The notes under the pieces were generated by a model, which was given only the letters and a program-made list of their open reading frames with translations, ran no database searches and was not told the DNA's origin. A stretch of DNA of 64,000 bases from Marinobacter pelagius (lineage in GTDB: Bacteria; Pseudomonadota; Gammaproteobacteria; Pseudomonadales; Oleiphilaceae), in contig NZ_QNRO01000014.1 of NCBI RefSeq assembly GCF_003315345.1, forward strand, positions 1-64,000, in the 5' to 3' direction. This document shows positions 1 to 8,048 of the stretch, piece by piece. Position 1 is the first letter of the stretch, and each line of letters begins with the position of its first letter. The position numbers and the translations under genes are program-made.

Positions 1-349
1 AGGTGTAGGGGTGGTTGAAGGATTCCTTCTCCACGTACTCATGCAGCCGCAGTGTCATACGGAATCCGTCCACCATCTCCGGTAGCTGGGGCCTGAATGT
101 TGTCTTGCAGGCCCGGCAGGTGTATCGGCGGCGGACCACCCAGAGAGTGACCCGCTTGCCGTGGATGGGCAGATCACGATAGGGAACGTCACGCTTGCCG
201 AACCGCACGAACTCACCCTGCACGCCGCACCCCTCGCAGGCGATGGGATCGGGCACGTCCACCTGGAAGTGCATTTCGTCGTCGGTTGATTTGCAGCCCA
301 GTACTTGGTATTGCGGCAGGTGAAGGATGTTGTCGGGAAGTTCGGTCAT
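1..349 (-). CDS. tnpA: ISL3-family transposase, N-terminal part (cut by window edge)
   Basis: The 116 visible residues start MTELPDNILHLPQY and contain two CxxC pairs (CEGC and CRAC), the zinc-binding N-terminal domain of ISL3 transposases, followed by a basic stretch with an RRRYTC motif. The catalytic DDE domain would lie beyond the left edge. It is transcribed on the minus strand like lspA, whose start lies 21 bp upstream of this one. Family assignment rests on the zinc-finger layout and on the passenger genes next to it. Confidence 0.75.
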   Translation of the reverse strand, partial: MTELPDNILHLPQYQVLGCKSTDDEMHFQVDVPDPIACEGCGVQGEFVRFGKRDVPYRDLPIHGKRVTLWVVRRRYTCRACKTTFRPQLPEMVDGFRMTLRLHEYVEKESFNHPYT

Positions 350-370
350 GGTGTTGTATAGGCGTAGGTG

Positions 371-883
371 TCAGTCAGATCCATCCGGCTCGGCATTGGT
401 GTTTGCTTTTTTACCCAACAAGCTGCTGGAAACGAAAAGTAAGGCACCGAGGACAATTGCAATATCAGCCAGGTTGAAGGCCGGCCAATGCCAGTCTCGC
501 CAATAGAAATCAAAGGAATCCACAACATAGCCGCGAAAGACCCGGTCAATCAGGTTGCCCATGGCGCCACCGAGGATAAGACTGTAAGCGATGGCTTCTC
601 CTTTATGACGATTTTCAAGGATCAGCTTGATCAGGAAAATCGAGACCACTACCGCGATTCCGATAAATAAGTAGCGCTGCCAGCCTCCACCATTCGCAAA
701 AAGACTGAATGCGGCACCGGTGTTCCATAGGTGCACCCAGTTAAAGAACGGGGTCACCGAAACATACTCGCCATAGGCCATTGATTGCTGCACCAGCCAC
801 TTTACAGCCTGATCAGACGCTGCCAGCAGGCCCGATATGGACAATAGGGCATACGGCGAGAGCTTTTTGCCAATAATGAGCAT
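371..883 (-). CDS. lspA: Lipoprotein signal peptidase (signal peptidase II), IS-borne copy
   Basis: Inner-membrane aspartyl protease that removes the signal peptide of prolipoproteins after lipidation. At 170 aa it has the usual length, four hydrophobic segments, and the two catalytic aspartates: D113 in GNLIDR and D140 in FNLADI. It begins 3 bp after the transporter stop codon, so the two genes are co-transcribed from the MerR-type promoter at 1817-1847. Because it lies in a transposable element it is probably an extra copy; the chromosomal lspA, normally near ileS, is not in this window. Confidence 0.93.
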   Translation of the reverse strand: MLIIGKKLSPYALLSISGLLAASDQAVKWLVQQSMAYGEYVSVTPFFNWVHLWNTGAAFSLFANGGGWQRYLFIGIAVVVSIFLIKLILENRHKGEAIAYSLILGGAMGNLIDRVFRGYVVDSFDFYWRDWHWPAFNLADIAIVLGALLFVSSSLLGKKANTNAEPDGSD

Positions 884-886
884 TAT

Positions 887-1783
887 TTAACCCTTCAACG
901 CCAAAATGCGTCTGGCACCGTTAAGTACAATGCCCCCCGCGATGGTGCCGATAATCAGATCCGGATAATTGGAACCGGTCCACGCGACCAGGGCGCCGGC
1001 GGTGATGACCCCCAGGTTGATCACCACGTCGTTGGCCGAGAATATCCAGCTTGCCTTCATGTGCGCCCCGCCTTCCCGATGTTTGGATATGAGCAGCAGA
1101 CAACTGGTATTGGCAATCAATGCGACGAATGCGATAGCCATCATCACCAGCGATTCAGGCTCACTACCGAATACAAAGCGTCTCACCACCTCTACGAGCA
1201 CGCCCACAGCCAAGATCAGTTGCAGTACACCAGCAAGATGCGCGGCACGTACCTGCATTTTCACGCTATGTCCAACCGCATAAAGGGCAAGCCCGTACAC
1301 CGCCGCATCGGCAAAATTGTCCAGGGATTCTCCAATCAGGCCGGTGGACCGGGCGATCAGACCGGCAGTCATTTCCACCACGAACAGAAGTGCATTGATG
1401 CCGAGCAACCAGCGCAGGGTCCCGGATTCTTGCTTAGCAGAAGCTGCCGAAAACTCGGCGGCCTTGATGGTCTCCGGATTTGCAGCGACGGTTTCCTGAA
1501 GCGAGGCGCCTAGCCCCAAGGTCTTCAGTTTCGAGGTGACGGGCTCGACCTCGCCGTCATGCACGACCTTCAGCCGGCGGTTCGACAAGTCGAAGGACAG
1601 CGCCCGAATCTCCTCAAAGCCGTTCAGGGCTAGGCGAATCATTCGTTCTTCTGATGGACAGTCCATCTTCGGCACGGCATAAACACTGACCCATCTCCCT
1701 GGCGCCTCGGAGGAGGCCTGTATATCGGTATCCGCTGCGGACGTTGCATCACCGCCACAGGCGCCACCACAGGATTTGCTCAT
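887..1783 (-). CDS. Cation diffusion facilitator with N-terminal metal-binding-like domain
   Basis: A 298-aa protein. The N-terminus is Cys-rich (SKSCGGACGGD) and followed by a ferredoxin-like HMA-type domain with KMDCPSEE at about residues 35-45. From about residue 115 on come the membrane segments of a CDF/CzcD-type proton antiporter, with the SLDNFADA motif that replaces the more common HxxxD metal site. The start at 1783 has GTGGAG eight bases upstream, whereas the in-frame start at 1804 has no ribosome site. A role in divalent metal efflux is inferred from the family and from the divergent Cd/Pb-type MerR regulator. Confidence 0.85.
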   Translation of the reverse strand: MSKSCGGACGGDATSAADTDIQASSEAPGRWVSVYAVPKMDCPSEERMIRLALNGFEEIRALSFDLSNRRLKVVHDGEVEPVTSKLKTLGLGASLQETVAANPETIKAAEFSAASAKQESGTLRWLLGINALLFVVEMTAGLIARSTGLIGESLDNFADAAVYGLALYAVGHSVKMQVRAAHLAGVLQLILAVGVLVEVVRRFVFGSEPESLVMMAIAFVALIANTSCLLLISKHREGGAHMKASWIFSANDVVINLGVITAGALVAWTGSNYPDLIIGTIAGGIVLNGARRILALKG

Positions 1784-1816
1784 GATACGACTCCACTTGA
1801 ACAATGTTGTGGTACC

Positions 1817-1847
1817 ATTTAAAACTATAAAGCTACTATAAGGTCAA
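1817..1847 (-). promoter_or_regulatory. MerR-type promoter/operator with 19-bp spacer
   Basis: On the minus strand TTGACC (1847-1842) and TTAAAT (1822-1817) are separated by 19 bp holding the imperfect dyad TTATAGTAGCTTTATAGTT. An overlong 19-20 bp spacer with a dyad inside it is the hallmark of promoters activated by MerR-family metal sensors through DNA untwisting. It faces the transporter and lspA; the regulator starts 32 bp away on the other strand. Confidence 0.8.
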
Positions 1848-1878
1848 TAGAGTAAAGAATCCGTTGGGGAGGAGGCTG

Positions 1879-2286
1879 ATGCGCATTGGTCAGTTGGCGC
1901 AGTTGGTAGGGGTCGAAACACAGACGATCCGCTTCTATGAACAGCAGGGCTTGTTGCCGCCGCCTGATCGGCAGGACAACGGTTACCGTGTCTATACCGA
2001 GAAGCATGGTGAGGGGCTGGCCTTCATCCGTCGCTGCAGAATCCTGGGCCTGTCACTGGCTGAGATTCACGAACTACAGAGCTATCAGGACGACCCTCAT
2101 CAGCCTTGTACCGCCGTCAACGCCTTGCTCGATGATCACATCTCTCATGTGCGGTCGCAGATAACCGCTCTGCAAGCGCTTGAGAAACAACTCGTTTCAC
2201 TGAGAGCGAGTTGCAACGATAACCGGGAAGTTGAGGCGTGTGGGGTTCTTGCTGGAATTAGCGAAGGAAACATGCACCAGCAGTAG
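1879..2286 (+). CDS. MerR-family regulator, Cd/Pb-responsive type
   Basis: A 135-aa MerR protein: N-terminal winged helix (MRIGQLAQLVGVETQTIRFYE), then a dimerisation helix. Cysteines C77, C112 and C121 sit where CadR/PbrR-type proteins bind Cd(II)/Pb(II) (C-VN-L, then C-x8-C). The ATG at 1879 is preceded by GGAGGAGG, so it is preferred over a TTG fifteen bases upstream. Divergent from the transporter/lspA pair, it should control the 19-bp-spaced promoter between them. Exact metal preference cannot be read from the sequence. Confidence 0.9.
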   Translation: MRIGQLAQLVGVETQTIRFYEQQGLLPPPDRQDNGYRVYTEKHGEGLAFIRRCRILGLSLAEIHELQSYQDDPHQPCTAVNALLDDHISHVRSQITALQALEKQLVSLRASCNDNREVEACGVLAGISEGNMHQQ

Positions 2287-2293
2287 GTGAAGC

Positions 2294-2320
2294 ATCAACC
2301 AGATAATCCGATGAGATACC
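2294..2320. repeat. Candidate right terminal inverted repeat of the ISL3 element
   Basis: The stretch from ATCAACCAGATAATCC to GAGATACC lies just after merR, at the expected outer end, and reads inward from GGTATC. The left end is outside the window, so the repeat cannot be paired. The exact end and any 8-bp target duplication remain unproven. Confidence 0.4.
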
Positions 2321-2468
2321 GGTCTATCTCACTCTCATGCAAAGGTAAGATCAACCATTTAATCCGCTTACCCAGTATTTGACGCCGTACCCGGATGAGT
2401 TGGGGTTGAGGAATAACGTCTGAAGGCTGAAAGAGGGGTCAGACGGATGCACAGGGGTCTGATGCACA

Positions 2469-2559
2469 GGGGTCTGATGAACGCTTTCATCTGACCCCAC
2501 TTTCACATCGCCCCCACAGTTATGAAAAAGGGGTCAGAAGAAAGCTTTCTTCAGACCCC
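2469..2559. repeat. 30-bp palindromes, pair (AT type + AA type)
   Basis: Copies at 2469-2498 (GGGGTCTGATGAACGC then mirror) and 2530-2559 (GGGGTCAGAAGAAAGC then mirror), with a 31-bp spacer. Truncated GGGGTC remnants occur at 2435 and 2454. This is one of seven clusters of this family. The group lies between the IS end and the DUF481 stop codon; nothing else is recognisable at 2321-2579. Confidence 0.9.
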
Positions 2560-2579
2560 GCGGGACTCCGCGGATCACG

Positions 2580-3311
2580 TCAAAATCCGTACAACAGGGA
2601 CAGCGAAGTCTCCGTATCCGTCCTCTCCGCCCCCTCCGGCGGCTCGGACACATGCTTGACCCGGAACGCTACCTTCATCGACAGATTCCCCACCACTGTC
2701 GACTGCAACGAGGTCTCTGATTCGCTGACGGTGTTGTTGTCATCCAGGCCAATCTCGGTACTCAGCTTCTGACGAAACAGCGAGGTCTCGGACAGCGCAT
2801 AATCAAAATGCCCTGCCAGCCGGGCGATGGCCTCTTCCTCGGCATTCTGGCCGTCGGCGTTGGGTTCGTTCAACCGGTTGTAGCGATAACCGGCACCGGC
2901 GGAGAGGTCCAGGAAGGAGCGCTCCCCGGATTCCCAGACCCGGTGGCCGTAACCGGTGGTGGCGGTGGCTTCGAAGTCGTATCCGGAGAAGCGATCGTCC
3001 TCGTAGGAGCCCCGTAGGAACCAGAACTGGCGCTCGGCGAACTTGTAGTCCGTCTGCGCCGTTGCCTTGTACTCCTCGGTGGTGGTTTCACCCTCGGCTT
3101 CGGAGTACTTAGAGCTCAGTTCGCCGGTGTTGCGCCACTTTTCGATTTCATGGGTCAGAGCCAGCCGGCCGTTAACATTGGCTTCCTCGGTATTGCCCGA
3201 GGTCACCAGCACGCCCAGTTCGGCCTCGCCTTCCCAGTCCGAGGCATCCTGTGCCTGCACGAACGGCGCCAGTGCCGTGAGCGTGACTGCGACTGCGTGT
3301 CTGAAACCCAT
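2580..3311 (-). CDS. DUF481 outer-membrane beta-barrel-like protein (YdiY-type)
   Basis: A 243-aa protein with a signal peptide (MGFRHAVAVTLTALAPFVQAQ) followed by alternating amphipathic strands ending in an aromatic residue (LLYGF), as in outer-membrane barrels. The opening GEAELGVLVTSGNTEEAN is the typical start of DUF481 proteins. The ATG at 3311 has ACAGGAGG upstream; the reading frame stays open far into trhO, but that part is not gene-like. It follows trhO by 20 bp on the same strand. Its substrate or function is unknown. Confidence 0.85.
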   Translation of the reverse strand: MGFRHAVAVTLTALAPFVQAQDASDWEGEAELGVLVTSGNTEEANVNGRLALTHEIEKWRNTGELSSKYSEAEGETTTEEYKATAQTDYKFAERQFWFLRGSYEDDRFSGYDFEATATTGYGHRVWESGERSFLDLSAGAGYRYNRLNEPNADGQNAEEEAIARLAGHFDYALSETSLFRQKLSTEIGLDDNNTVSESETSLQSTVVGNLSMKVAFRVKHVSEPPEGAERTDTETSLSLLYGF

Positions 3312-3331
3312 GAAACCTCCTGTCGGTTGAA

Positions 3332-4351
3332 TCAGGCGCTTGCGGTCTTGCGGGCCTTTTCCCCTTCCAGACTCTTTCTTGCCTGAGCCTCGCGCTCTGC
3401 TTTCTTGCGGGCCTTGCGCTCGGCAATGATGCGGGCAGCTTCGCCCCCAACATGTACCTCGCCACGCTCTTCGGCCAGACGCATCTGACGCTCGCGCTCC
3501 TTGAACCGGGCCTTCTGCTCCTCGGTTAGCGAGTCGATACACTGGTGGCAGCTCACACCCTGCTCGTATTCGGGGCGCTGTTTGTCTTCCTCGGTGATCG
3601 GGCGACGGCAGGCGTGGCACTGGTCATAATCGCCGCGCTCAAGCCGATGGTTGACCGTTACCCGGTCATCAAAGACAAAGCATTCCCCGTGCCAGAGGCT
3701 CTGTTCTTCGGGTACGTCTTCCAGGTACTTCAGGATGCCACCCTTGAGGTGATACACCTCATCAAAGCCCTGTTCCTTGAGATACGCGGTGGATTTCTCA
3801 CAGCGGATACCGCCGGTGCAGAACATGGCGACTTTCTTGTGTTTGGAAGGGTCCAGGTTCTCCTTCACGTATTCCGGGAACTCACGGAAGGTGTCGGTGG
3901 ACGGATTAACCGCATTCTTGAAGGTGCCGATCTCCACCTCGTACTGGTTGCGGGTGTCGATGAGCAGCACTTCCGGGTCGGAAATCAGGTCATTCCATTC
4001 CTTCGGGTCGACGTAGGTGCCCACCACGCGCTTGGGGTCGATGCCTTCCACACCCATGGTGACGATCTCTTTCTTGAGCTTCACTTTGGTGCGTTTGAAC
4101 GGCTGGATGTCCACAAAGGATTCTTTGTAGTCGATGCCGTCGAAGCGCTCATCGCTGGCAATCCAGGCTTTGACCGCGTCGATGCCTTCGCGGCTGCCGG
4201 CGATGGTGCCGTTGATGCCTTCACGGGCCAGCAGCAGTGTGCCGTGGACGTCCTTTCCCAGCATCAGATTCAGCAGGGGCTGGCGTAGGTCTTTGTAATC
4301 GTTCAGGACTGCGAACTTGTAGAGTGCGCAGACCACTACTTCATTGCTCAT
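3332..4351 (-). CDS. trhO: Rhodanese-like tRNA uridine(34) hydroxylase TrhO
   Basis: Oxygen-dependent enzyme that hydroxylates U34 of tRNA, first step to cmo5U/mcmo5U. The 339-aa protein has the N-terminal acylphosphatase-like domain (to about residue 95), a rhodanese domain with [10 protein letters not shown] and catalytic Cys178 in [11 protein letters not shown], then a Cys-pair zinc-like module (CHAC...CHQC, about 243-269) and a long basic, alanine-rich tail. Length and motifs match YceA/TrhO. It stands alone with the DUF481 gene downstream. Confidence 0.95.
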   Translation of the reverse strand: MSNEVVVCALYKFAVLNDYKDLRQPLLNLMLGKDVHGTLLLAREGINGTIAGSREGIDAVKAWIASDERFDGIDYKESFVDIQPFKRTKVKLKKEIVTMGVEGIDPKRVVGTYVDPKEWNDLISDPEVLLIDTRNQYEVEIGTFKNAVNPSTDTFREFPEYVKENLDPSKHKKVAMFCTGGIRCEKSTAYLKEQGFDEVYHLKGGILKYLEDVPEEQSLWHGECFVFDDRVTVNHRLERGDYDQCHACRRPITEEDKQRPEYEQGVSCHQCIDSLTEEQKARFKERERQMRLAEERGEVHVGGEAARIIAERKARKKAEREAQARKSLEGEKARKTASA

Positions 4352-4489
4352 GGTTTTCTCCTGCGGGCCGGATCGTAAATCCGGAGCATGGGTTTTAATT
4401 CAATCGCGGGTTTCGCGAGGGCGCAAAGTTTAACCAACTGAGAGCACTTCGCAAGTCAGGAGAGGCCGCACATTTGAGTTAGCGGCCCC

Positions 4490-4683
4490 GCCATTGAGCG
4501 CTGGGGGCCTGCCAAAATACGCTGTGAATACGTCCCTGTACGCTCGACTCCGCCCCTCACTGCTAAATGCTCCTGCGTCGCAGTGAGGGTCCTGGGCAGG
4601 CCGTCCATGGCCTGCCCGTGAAGCGCTTTCGCGCTTCACCCATGGCTCCGCACGATTTTGGCAGGCCCCCAGCGCTCAATGGC
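4490..4683 (-). repeat. Hairpin element 1 (composite): 28-bp arms, two CANGGANG motifs
   Basis: Perfect 28-bp inverted arms, 4490-4517 and 4656-4683, ending 7 bp after the stop codon of the gene at 4691. Minus-strand CAGGGACG (4538-4531) and CATGGACG (4609-4602) are 71 nt apart instead of 24-25. The interior is enlarged by three more hairpins (CCCTCACTGC arms around 4554-4590, GGGCAGGCC arms around 4594-4617, GTGAAGCGC arms around 4618-4639). 4352-4489 shows no further structure I recognise. Confidence 0.9.
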
Positions 4684-4690
4684 TCACTAA

Positions 4691-5419
4691 TCAGTCAGCC
4701 TTCTGGCTCAGTTCACGCTCTACAACCGCCGACAGCTGTCCCCAGCCTGGGCGAGTCAACTTGATGTTATCGACGTAAACAGTCGGTGTTCCCAGCACCC
4801 GCAACTGGGTAGCCGCCTGACGGCTCTGCTCCACATCCTCGCGGTGTAACTCGGATTCCATGCAGTTCTGGAACCGGCGTTCGTTCAGGCCGAGGTCTCC
4901 GGCGTAGCGGCTGAAGGTGGCGACGGGATCGTTGGAGCCGCTCCATTCGGTCTGGCTGCCGTAGAGCTGGTCGTGCATCTGCCAGTACGCGTCCTGGTCG
5001 CCGGCGCAGCGGGCCGCCAGGGCTGCGGGCATGGCGTTCTGGTGTTGTTGCAGGGGCAGGTCGAAGTAGACGAAGCGGACCTTGCCACTTTCAACGTATT
5101 CCTGCTTCAGGCGCTGGGTTGCTTCGGAAAATCGGCCGCACGCGGGGCATTGGTAGTCGGCGAATTCCCGGACCACCACGGGAGCATTTTCGTCACCGAC
5201 CGAGACGCCGTACTGGTCGAGCTGTGCCGGGAAGGGTTGGGCGTCAGGCGCGGCTACGGGTAAGGCGTCGGAGGTGGGCTCGGGTGCCGACGTGAGGAAA
5301 TACAGGCCGGCGACCACGGCGATGGCAACGACTGCGGCGATGCCGATGATGAGGCCACGATTGCCGGTCTTGCGGGAGGATGGTGTTCCGGTTTGCTTGC
5401 GGCGTTTCGCTTCACCCAT
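4691..5419 (-). CDS. Membrane-anchored DsbA-family thioredoxin-fold protein
   Basis: A 242-aa protein: basic N-terminus (MGEAKRRK), one membrane helix (about residues 22-42), and a DsbA-like domain with the redox motif CPAC at 91-94 and the cis-proline region LGTPTVYVDN near 211. The active site faces the periplasm. It resembles DsbA/DsbG-like thiol oxidoreductases (Thioredoxin_4 group). The ATG at 5419 with GGGAG upstream fits the typical MGEAKRRK start better than the frame opening at 5479. No redox partner lies nearby. Confidence 0.85.
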   Translation of the reverse strand: MGEAKRRKQTGTPSSRKTGNRGLIIGIAAVVAIAVVAGLYFLTSAPEPTSDALPVAAPDAQPFPAQLDQYGVSVGDENAPVVVREFADYQCPACGRFSEATQRLKQEYVESGKVRFVYFDLPLQQHQNAMPAALAARCAGDQDAYWQMHDQLYGSQTEWSGSNDPVATFSRYAGDLGLNERRFQNCMESELHREDVEQSRQAATQLRVLGTPTVYVDNIKLTRPGWGQLSAVVERELSQKAD

Positions 5420-5545
5420 GTCAGGGCTCCCTTTTGATTTTTGAATGTTCCGATCCGATGGGCCTTCCGTCGTTTGCACGGAGGCCGAGGCACGCTAAGA
5501 TCCTTTATATCCTACAAAAGTTCCGATAAAAATTAAGGAAATGCC

Positions 5546-6511
5546 ATGCCCCTGCCCTCTTCGCTTGCCGATTCCCTGTCACTGCCGCTTGTGGCAGCCC
5601 CCATGTTTCTCATTTCCGGCCCGGAACTGGCGCTGGCCTGCTGCAAGGAGGGCATCGTGGGAAGCTTTCCGGCGCTGAACCAGCGCACCAGTGAGGGGTT
5701 CGAGCAGTGGCTGGTGCAGATGCACGAGGAGCTGGACCGGTTCCGCGAGGAGAACCCGGACGCCACAGTGGCTCCCTGGGCGGTGAATCTGATTGTCCAT
5801 CGCAGCAATCCGCGCTGGCAGGCGGATCTGGAGTTGTGCGTGAAGCACAAGGTGCCCATGGTCATCACTTCCCTGGGGGCCGCCAGCCAGGTGGTGGATG
5901 CGGTGCACAGTTACGGCGGACTTGTGTTCCATGATGTCACCAACCAGAAGCACGCCCGCAAGGCGGCCGAGGCCGGTGTGGATGGCATTATCGCGGTGGC
6001 GGCAGGTGCCGGTGGCCATGCGGGCACCATCAACCCGTTCGTGCTGGTTCATGAAATCCGGGAGGTGTTCGACGGCACCATCCTGCTGGCCGGTGGCCTG
6101 TCCCACGGTGAGGATATTCTGGCGGCACAGGCGCTGGGTGCGGATCTGGCCTATGTGGGCACACGGTTTATCAATACCACGGAATCGCAGGCGGAAGATG
6201 CCTACCGGAATATGATCATCGAGGCGGTATCGGCCGACATTGTCCATACCCCGGCCGTCTCCGGTGTGCCCGCCAGCTTCATGCGCCAGAGCCTGGAGGC
6301 TGCCGGCTATGACATGAAAAAGCTCAACCAGGCCGGCGATATCAATTACGGCGAGAAGCTGAAACCCGTTGATGATGAGGCGAAGGCCTGGAAAACCGTG
6401 TGGTCCGCCGGTCAGGGGGTGAGCCAGATCCACGATGTACTCAGCGTGTCGGATCTCGTGGATCGGCTGAAGAGAGAATACCGGGAGGCTCGCTCCCGGG
6501 TTTGTGGTTAA
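5546..6511 (+). CDS. Nitronate monooxygenase-like flavoenzyme
   Basis: A 321-aa TIM-barrel FMN protein of the 2-nitropropane dioxygenase/nitronate monooxygenase family, which oxidises alkyl nitronates such as propionate-3-nitronate. It has the N-terminal LPLVAAPMFLISG strand, the FMN/phosphate motif AGAGGHAGT (about residues 151-159) and the GGLSHGEDILAAQALGADLAYVGTRF phosphate-binding end. It is divergent from the DsbA-like gene and ends at a terminator hairpin. Some members of this family are poorly characterised oxidoreductases, so the substrate is inferred. Confidence 0.88.
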   Translation: MPLPSSLADSLSLPLVAAPMFLISGPELALACCKEGIVGSFPALNQRTSEGFEQWLVQMHEELDRFREENPDATVAPWAVNLIVHRSNPRWQADLELCVKHKVPMVITSLGAASQVVDAVHSYGGLVFHDVTNQKHARKAAEAGVDGIIAVAAGAGGHAGTINPFVLVHEIREVFDGTILLAGGLSHGEDILAAQALGADLAYVGTRFINTTESQAEDAYRNMIIEAVSADIVHTPAVSGVPASFMRQSLEAAGYDMKKLNQAGDINYGEKLKPVDDEAKAWKTVWSAGQGVSQIHDVLSVSDLVDRLKREYREARSRVCG

Positions 6512-6528
6512 GGCCGGGTATCCGGCCT
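6511..6528. terminator. Bidirectional hairpin between convergent genes
   Basis: AGGCCGG-GTAT-CCGGCCT, a perfect 7-bp stem with 4-base loop, lies exactly between the stop codons of the convergent genes ending at 6511 and 6528. There is no clear U-tract on the plus side. Confidence 0.65.
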
Positions 6529-8048
6529 CAATCCTCTTCCAGCTCTATTTCGTCTGCAACGAATTCCTCACCGGATCGGATGTATTCAACTTCAACGAAA
6601 AGTACCTGTTCGGAATATGAATCCAAGAGAGACTGGCGGCTACCTTCTGCCTCCTCATATTCGGCCTCGGAATCACGCACACTAACCCCCAAGACTTCAA
6701 TGTAACCGGGATCTTGAGTCATAAATGCCAAACGGCCTTCCATCTCGAACGAATTCGGATCATCCACATCCTCGCGTTCGATCTTGACCGCCTCGACAAA
6801 GACTGAATCGTTAACAACCCGCTCGATCCCCTCAACCTCGACACCAACCCCAGTCTGAAGCTGGGCAATTGACAGCGTCTCATCATCATCGGAGAGAAGG
6901 GTGTTACTGGTTAACCGGATTTCCACTCCACCCAGTTCAAAGCCGTTCTCCAACATCGAACCGATAGTCCCTTTGATCTCGGCGTTCACCTCTCTCGACT
7001 CGACCTCTTCAGCCAGAACCTGTCCTTCACTGATAACATCACCCTCAACCTGAATTAACCGGCCAGGAATCAAATCTGCCAGAGTCAGACCTTCCTCGAG
7101 AACATCGGCAGAGGGAATGATGACCGTGAGCCCGTTAACAGTCAGTGTCCCTGTGCCGGAGTCATAACCATCAGCAACCGAGCCCACGAACTCTATATCG
7201 CTATCGACGTCACCATCGTATCGACGGGTTTCACCAATGCCGATCGTGTCGGCATCAATGCCTTCTTCCCCATTGATCAGTGCAATTTCTCCTTCAACCT
7301 CGATAGGACCTTCAAAGGTAGCCAGATCCCCCTCAACCAGACCATCCCTGAACACGTCTGTAGTGTTGGGATATTGGACCACAGTGCCGTTAATCCGGAA
7401 GGTGTTCAGGTTCTGATTGAGTTCATTAACGCTTCCCTCAATTTCAACCAGACTACTGCCTATGCTCACTTGGTCTGCTGCACTGGAGACTCCGACAAAG
7501 GCCGCCCTGTAACTGCCATCAGCCAGAGGCCATGCGCTCACACGGACAAAGTTACCGTCCGCAAGGCCAGTCAGAGTTGTCTTGCTGAACACTGTCTGTT
7601 TGTCGGCGATAATTCTCTGCCCGAGGATCTCAAACTCAACTCGGACTATTGTTCCGTCCGAATCGGTAAATTGAGTGACACCGGAAACCGTGCCTCGGAA
7701 TGTATCGTCATATTCCACACTCACCGCCGTTCCAGTGAGATCATCCTGCCACTCACCGTCTACTTGCAGGATCATTCCCTTTTCGATGGGCTGAGCGCAA
7801 TTCTGATCAGGCTCACAAATCACGCCATCATTGCTGACGAGCTCTGCCCCACTGGTATCAAACCGAACCCCATTAACAAACACACTCCCGAACCCGGACA
7901 CCGGCCCGACGCTCGATCCGGTGCCCCGGATGCCGCCGTCCGCCACGTCGAGGCTCGTGCCCGCGCCTCCGCCACAGGCGGAAAGGATTCCCAGTGCCAG
8001 GGTACTGGCTGTCAGTCCGATTGATCGATAGAGCAAGTTCCGTTTCAT
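6528..8048 (-). CDS. DUF5666-repeat acidic lipoprotein A
   Basis: A 506-aa lipoprotein precursor: signal peptide MKRNLLYRSIGLTASTLALGILSAC with the lipobox LSAC (Cys25), a Gly/Ser linker, then about five DUF5666-like repeats, each a small beta unit with a xVEVEG or VxGxI core. Asp/Glu are strongly over-represented and the C-terminus reads EIELEED. Its start overlaps the DUF6502 stop codon by 4 bp (ATGA), so it is the last gene of a three-gene unit. DUF5666 has no known function; surface location is inferred from the lipobox. Confidence 0.85.
   Translation of the reverse strand: MKRNLLYRSIGLTASTLALGILSACGGGAGTSLDVADGGIRGTGSSVGPVSGFGSVFVNGVRFDTSGAELVSNDGVICEPDQNCAQPIEKGMILQVDGEWQDDLTGTAVSVEYDDTFRGTVSGVTQFTDSDGTIVRVEFEILGQRIIADKQTVFSKTTLTGLADGNFVRVSAWPLADGSYRAAFVGVSSAADQVSIGSSLVEIEGSVNELNQNLNTFRINGTVVQYPNTTDVFRDGLVEGDLATFEGPIEVEGEIALINGEEGIDADTIGIGETRRYDGDVDSDIEFVGSVADGYDSGTGTLTVNGLTVIIPSADVLEEGLTLADLIPGRLIQVEGDVISEGQVLAEEVESREVNAEIKGTIGSMLENGFELGGVEIRLTSNTLLSDDDETLSIAQLQTGVGVEVEGIERVVNDSVFVEAVKIEREDVDDPNSFEMEGRLAFMTQDPGYIEVLGVSVRDSEAEYEEAEGSRQSLLDSYSEQVLFVEVEYIRSGEEFVADEIELEED

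Larger units (their letters stand above)
1..2320. mobile_element. ISL3-family transposable element with passenger genes (right part)
   Basis: The first 2.3 kb holds the start of an ISL3-type transposase followed by lspA, a cation-diffusion transporter and a divergent MerR regulator. The combination tnpA-lspA-CDF-merR is the known passenger set of ISPpu12-like ISL3 elements. The element runs off the left edge, so only one end can be inspected; a candidate terminal repeat lies near 2294-2320. Ordinary chromosomal genes resume after it. Identity with ISPpu12 itself cannot be judged here. Confidence 0.8.

Noticed and set aside
2580..3620. 346-codon version of the DUF481 protein
   Set aside because: The first ~100 codons run antiparallel to nothing plausible and overlap trhO on the same strand; the signal peptide and AGGAGG site place the start at 3311.
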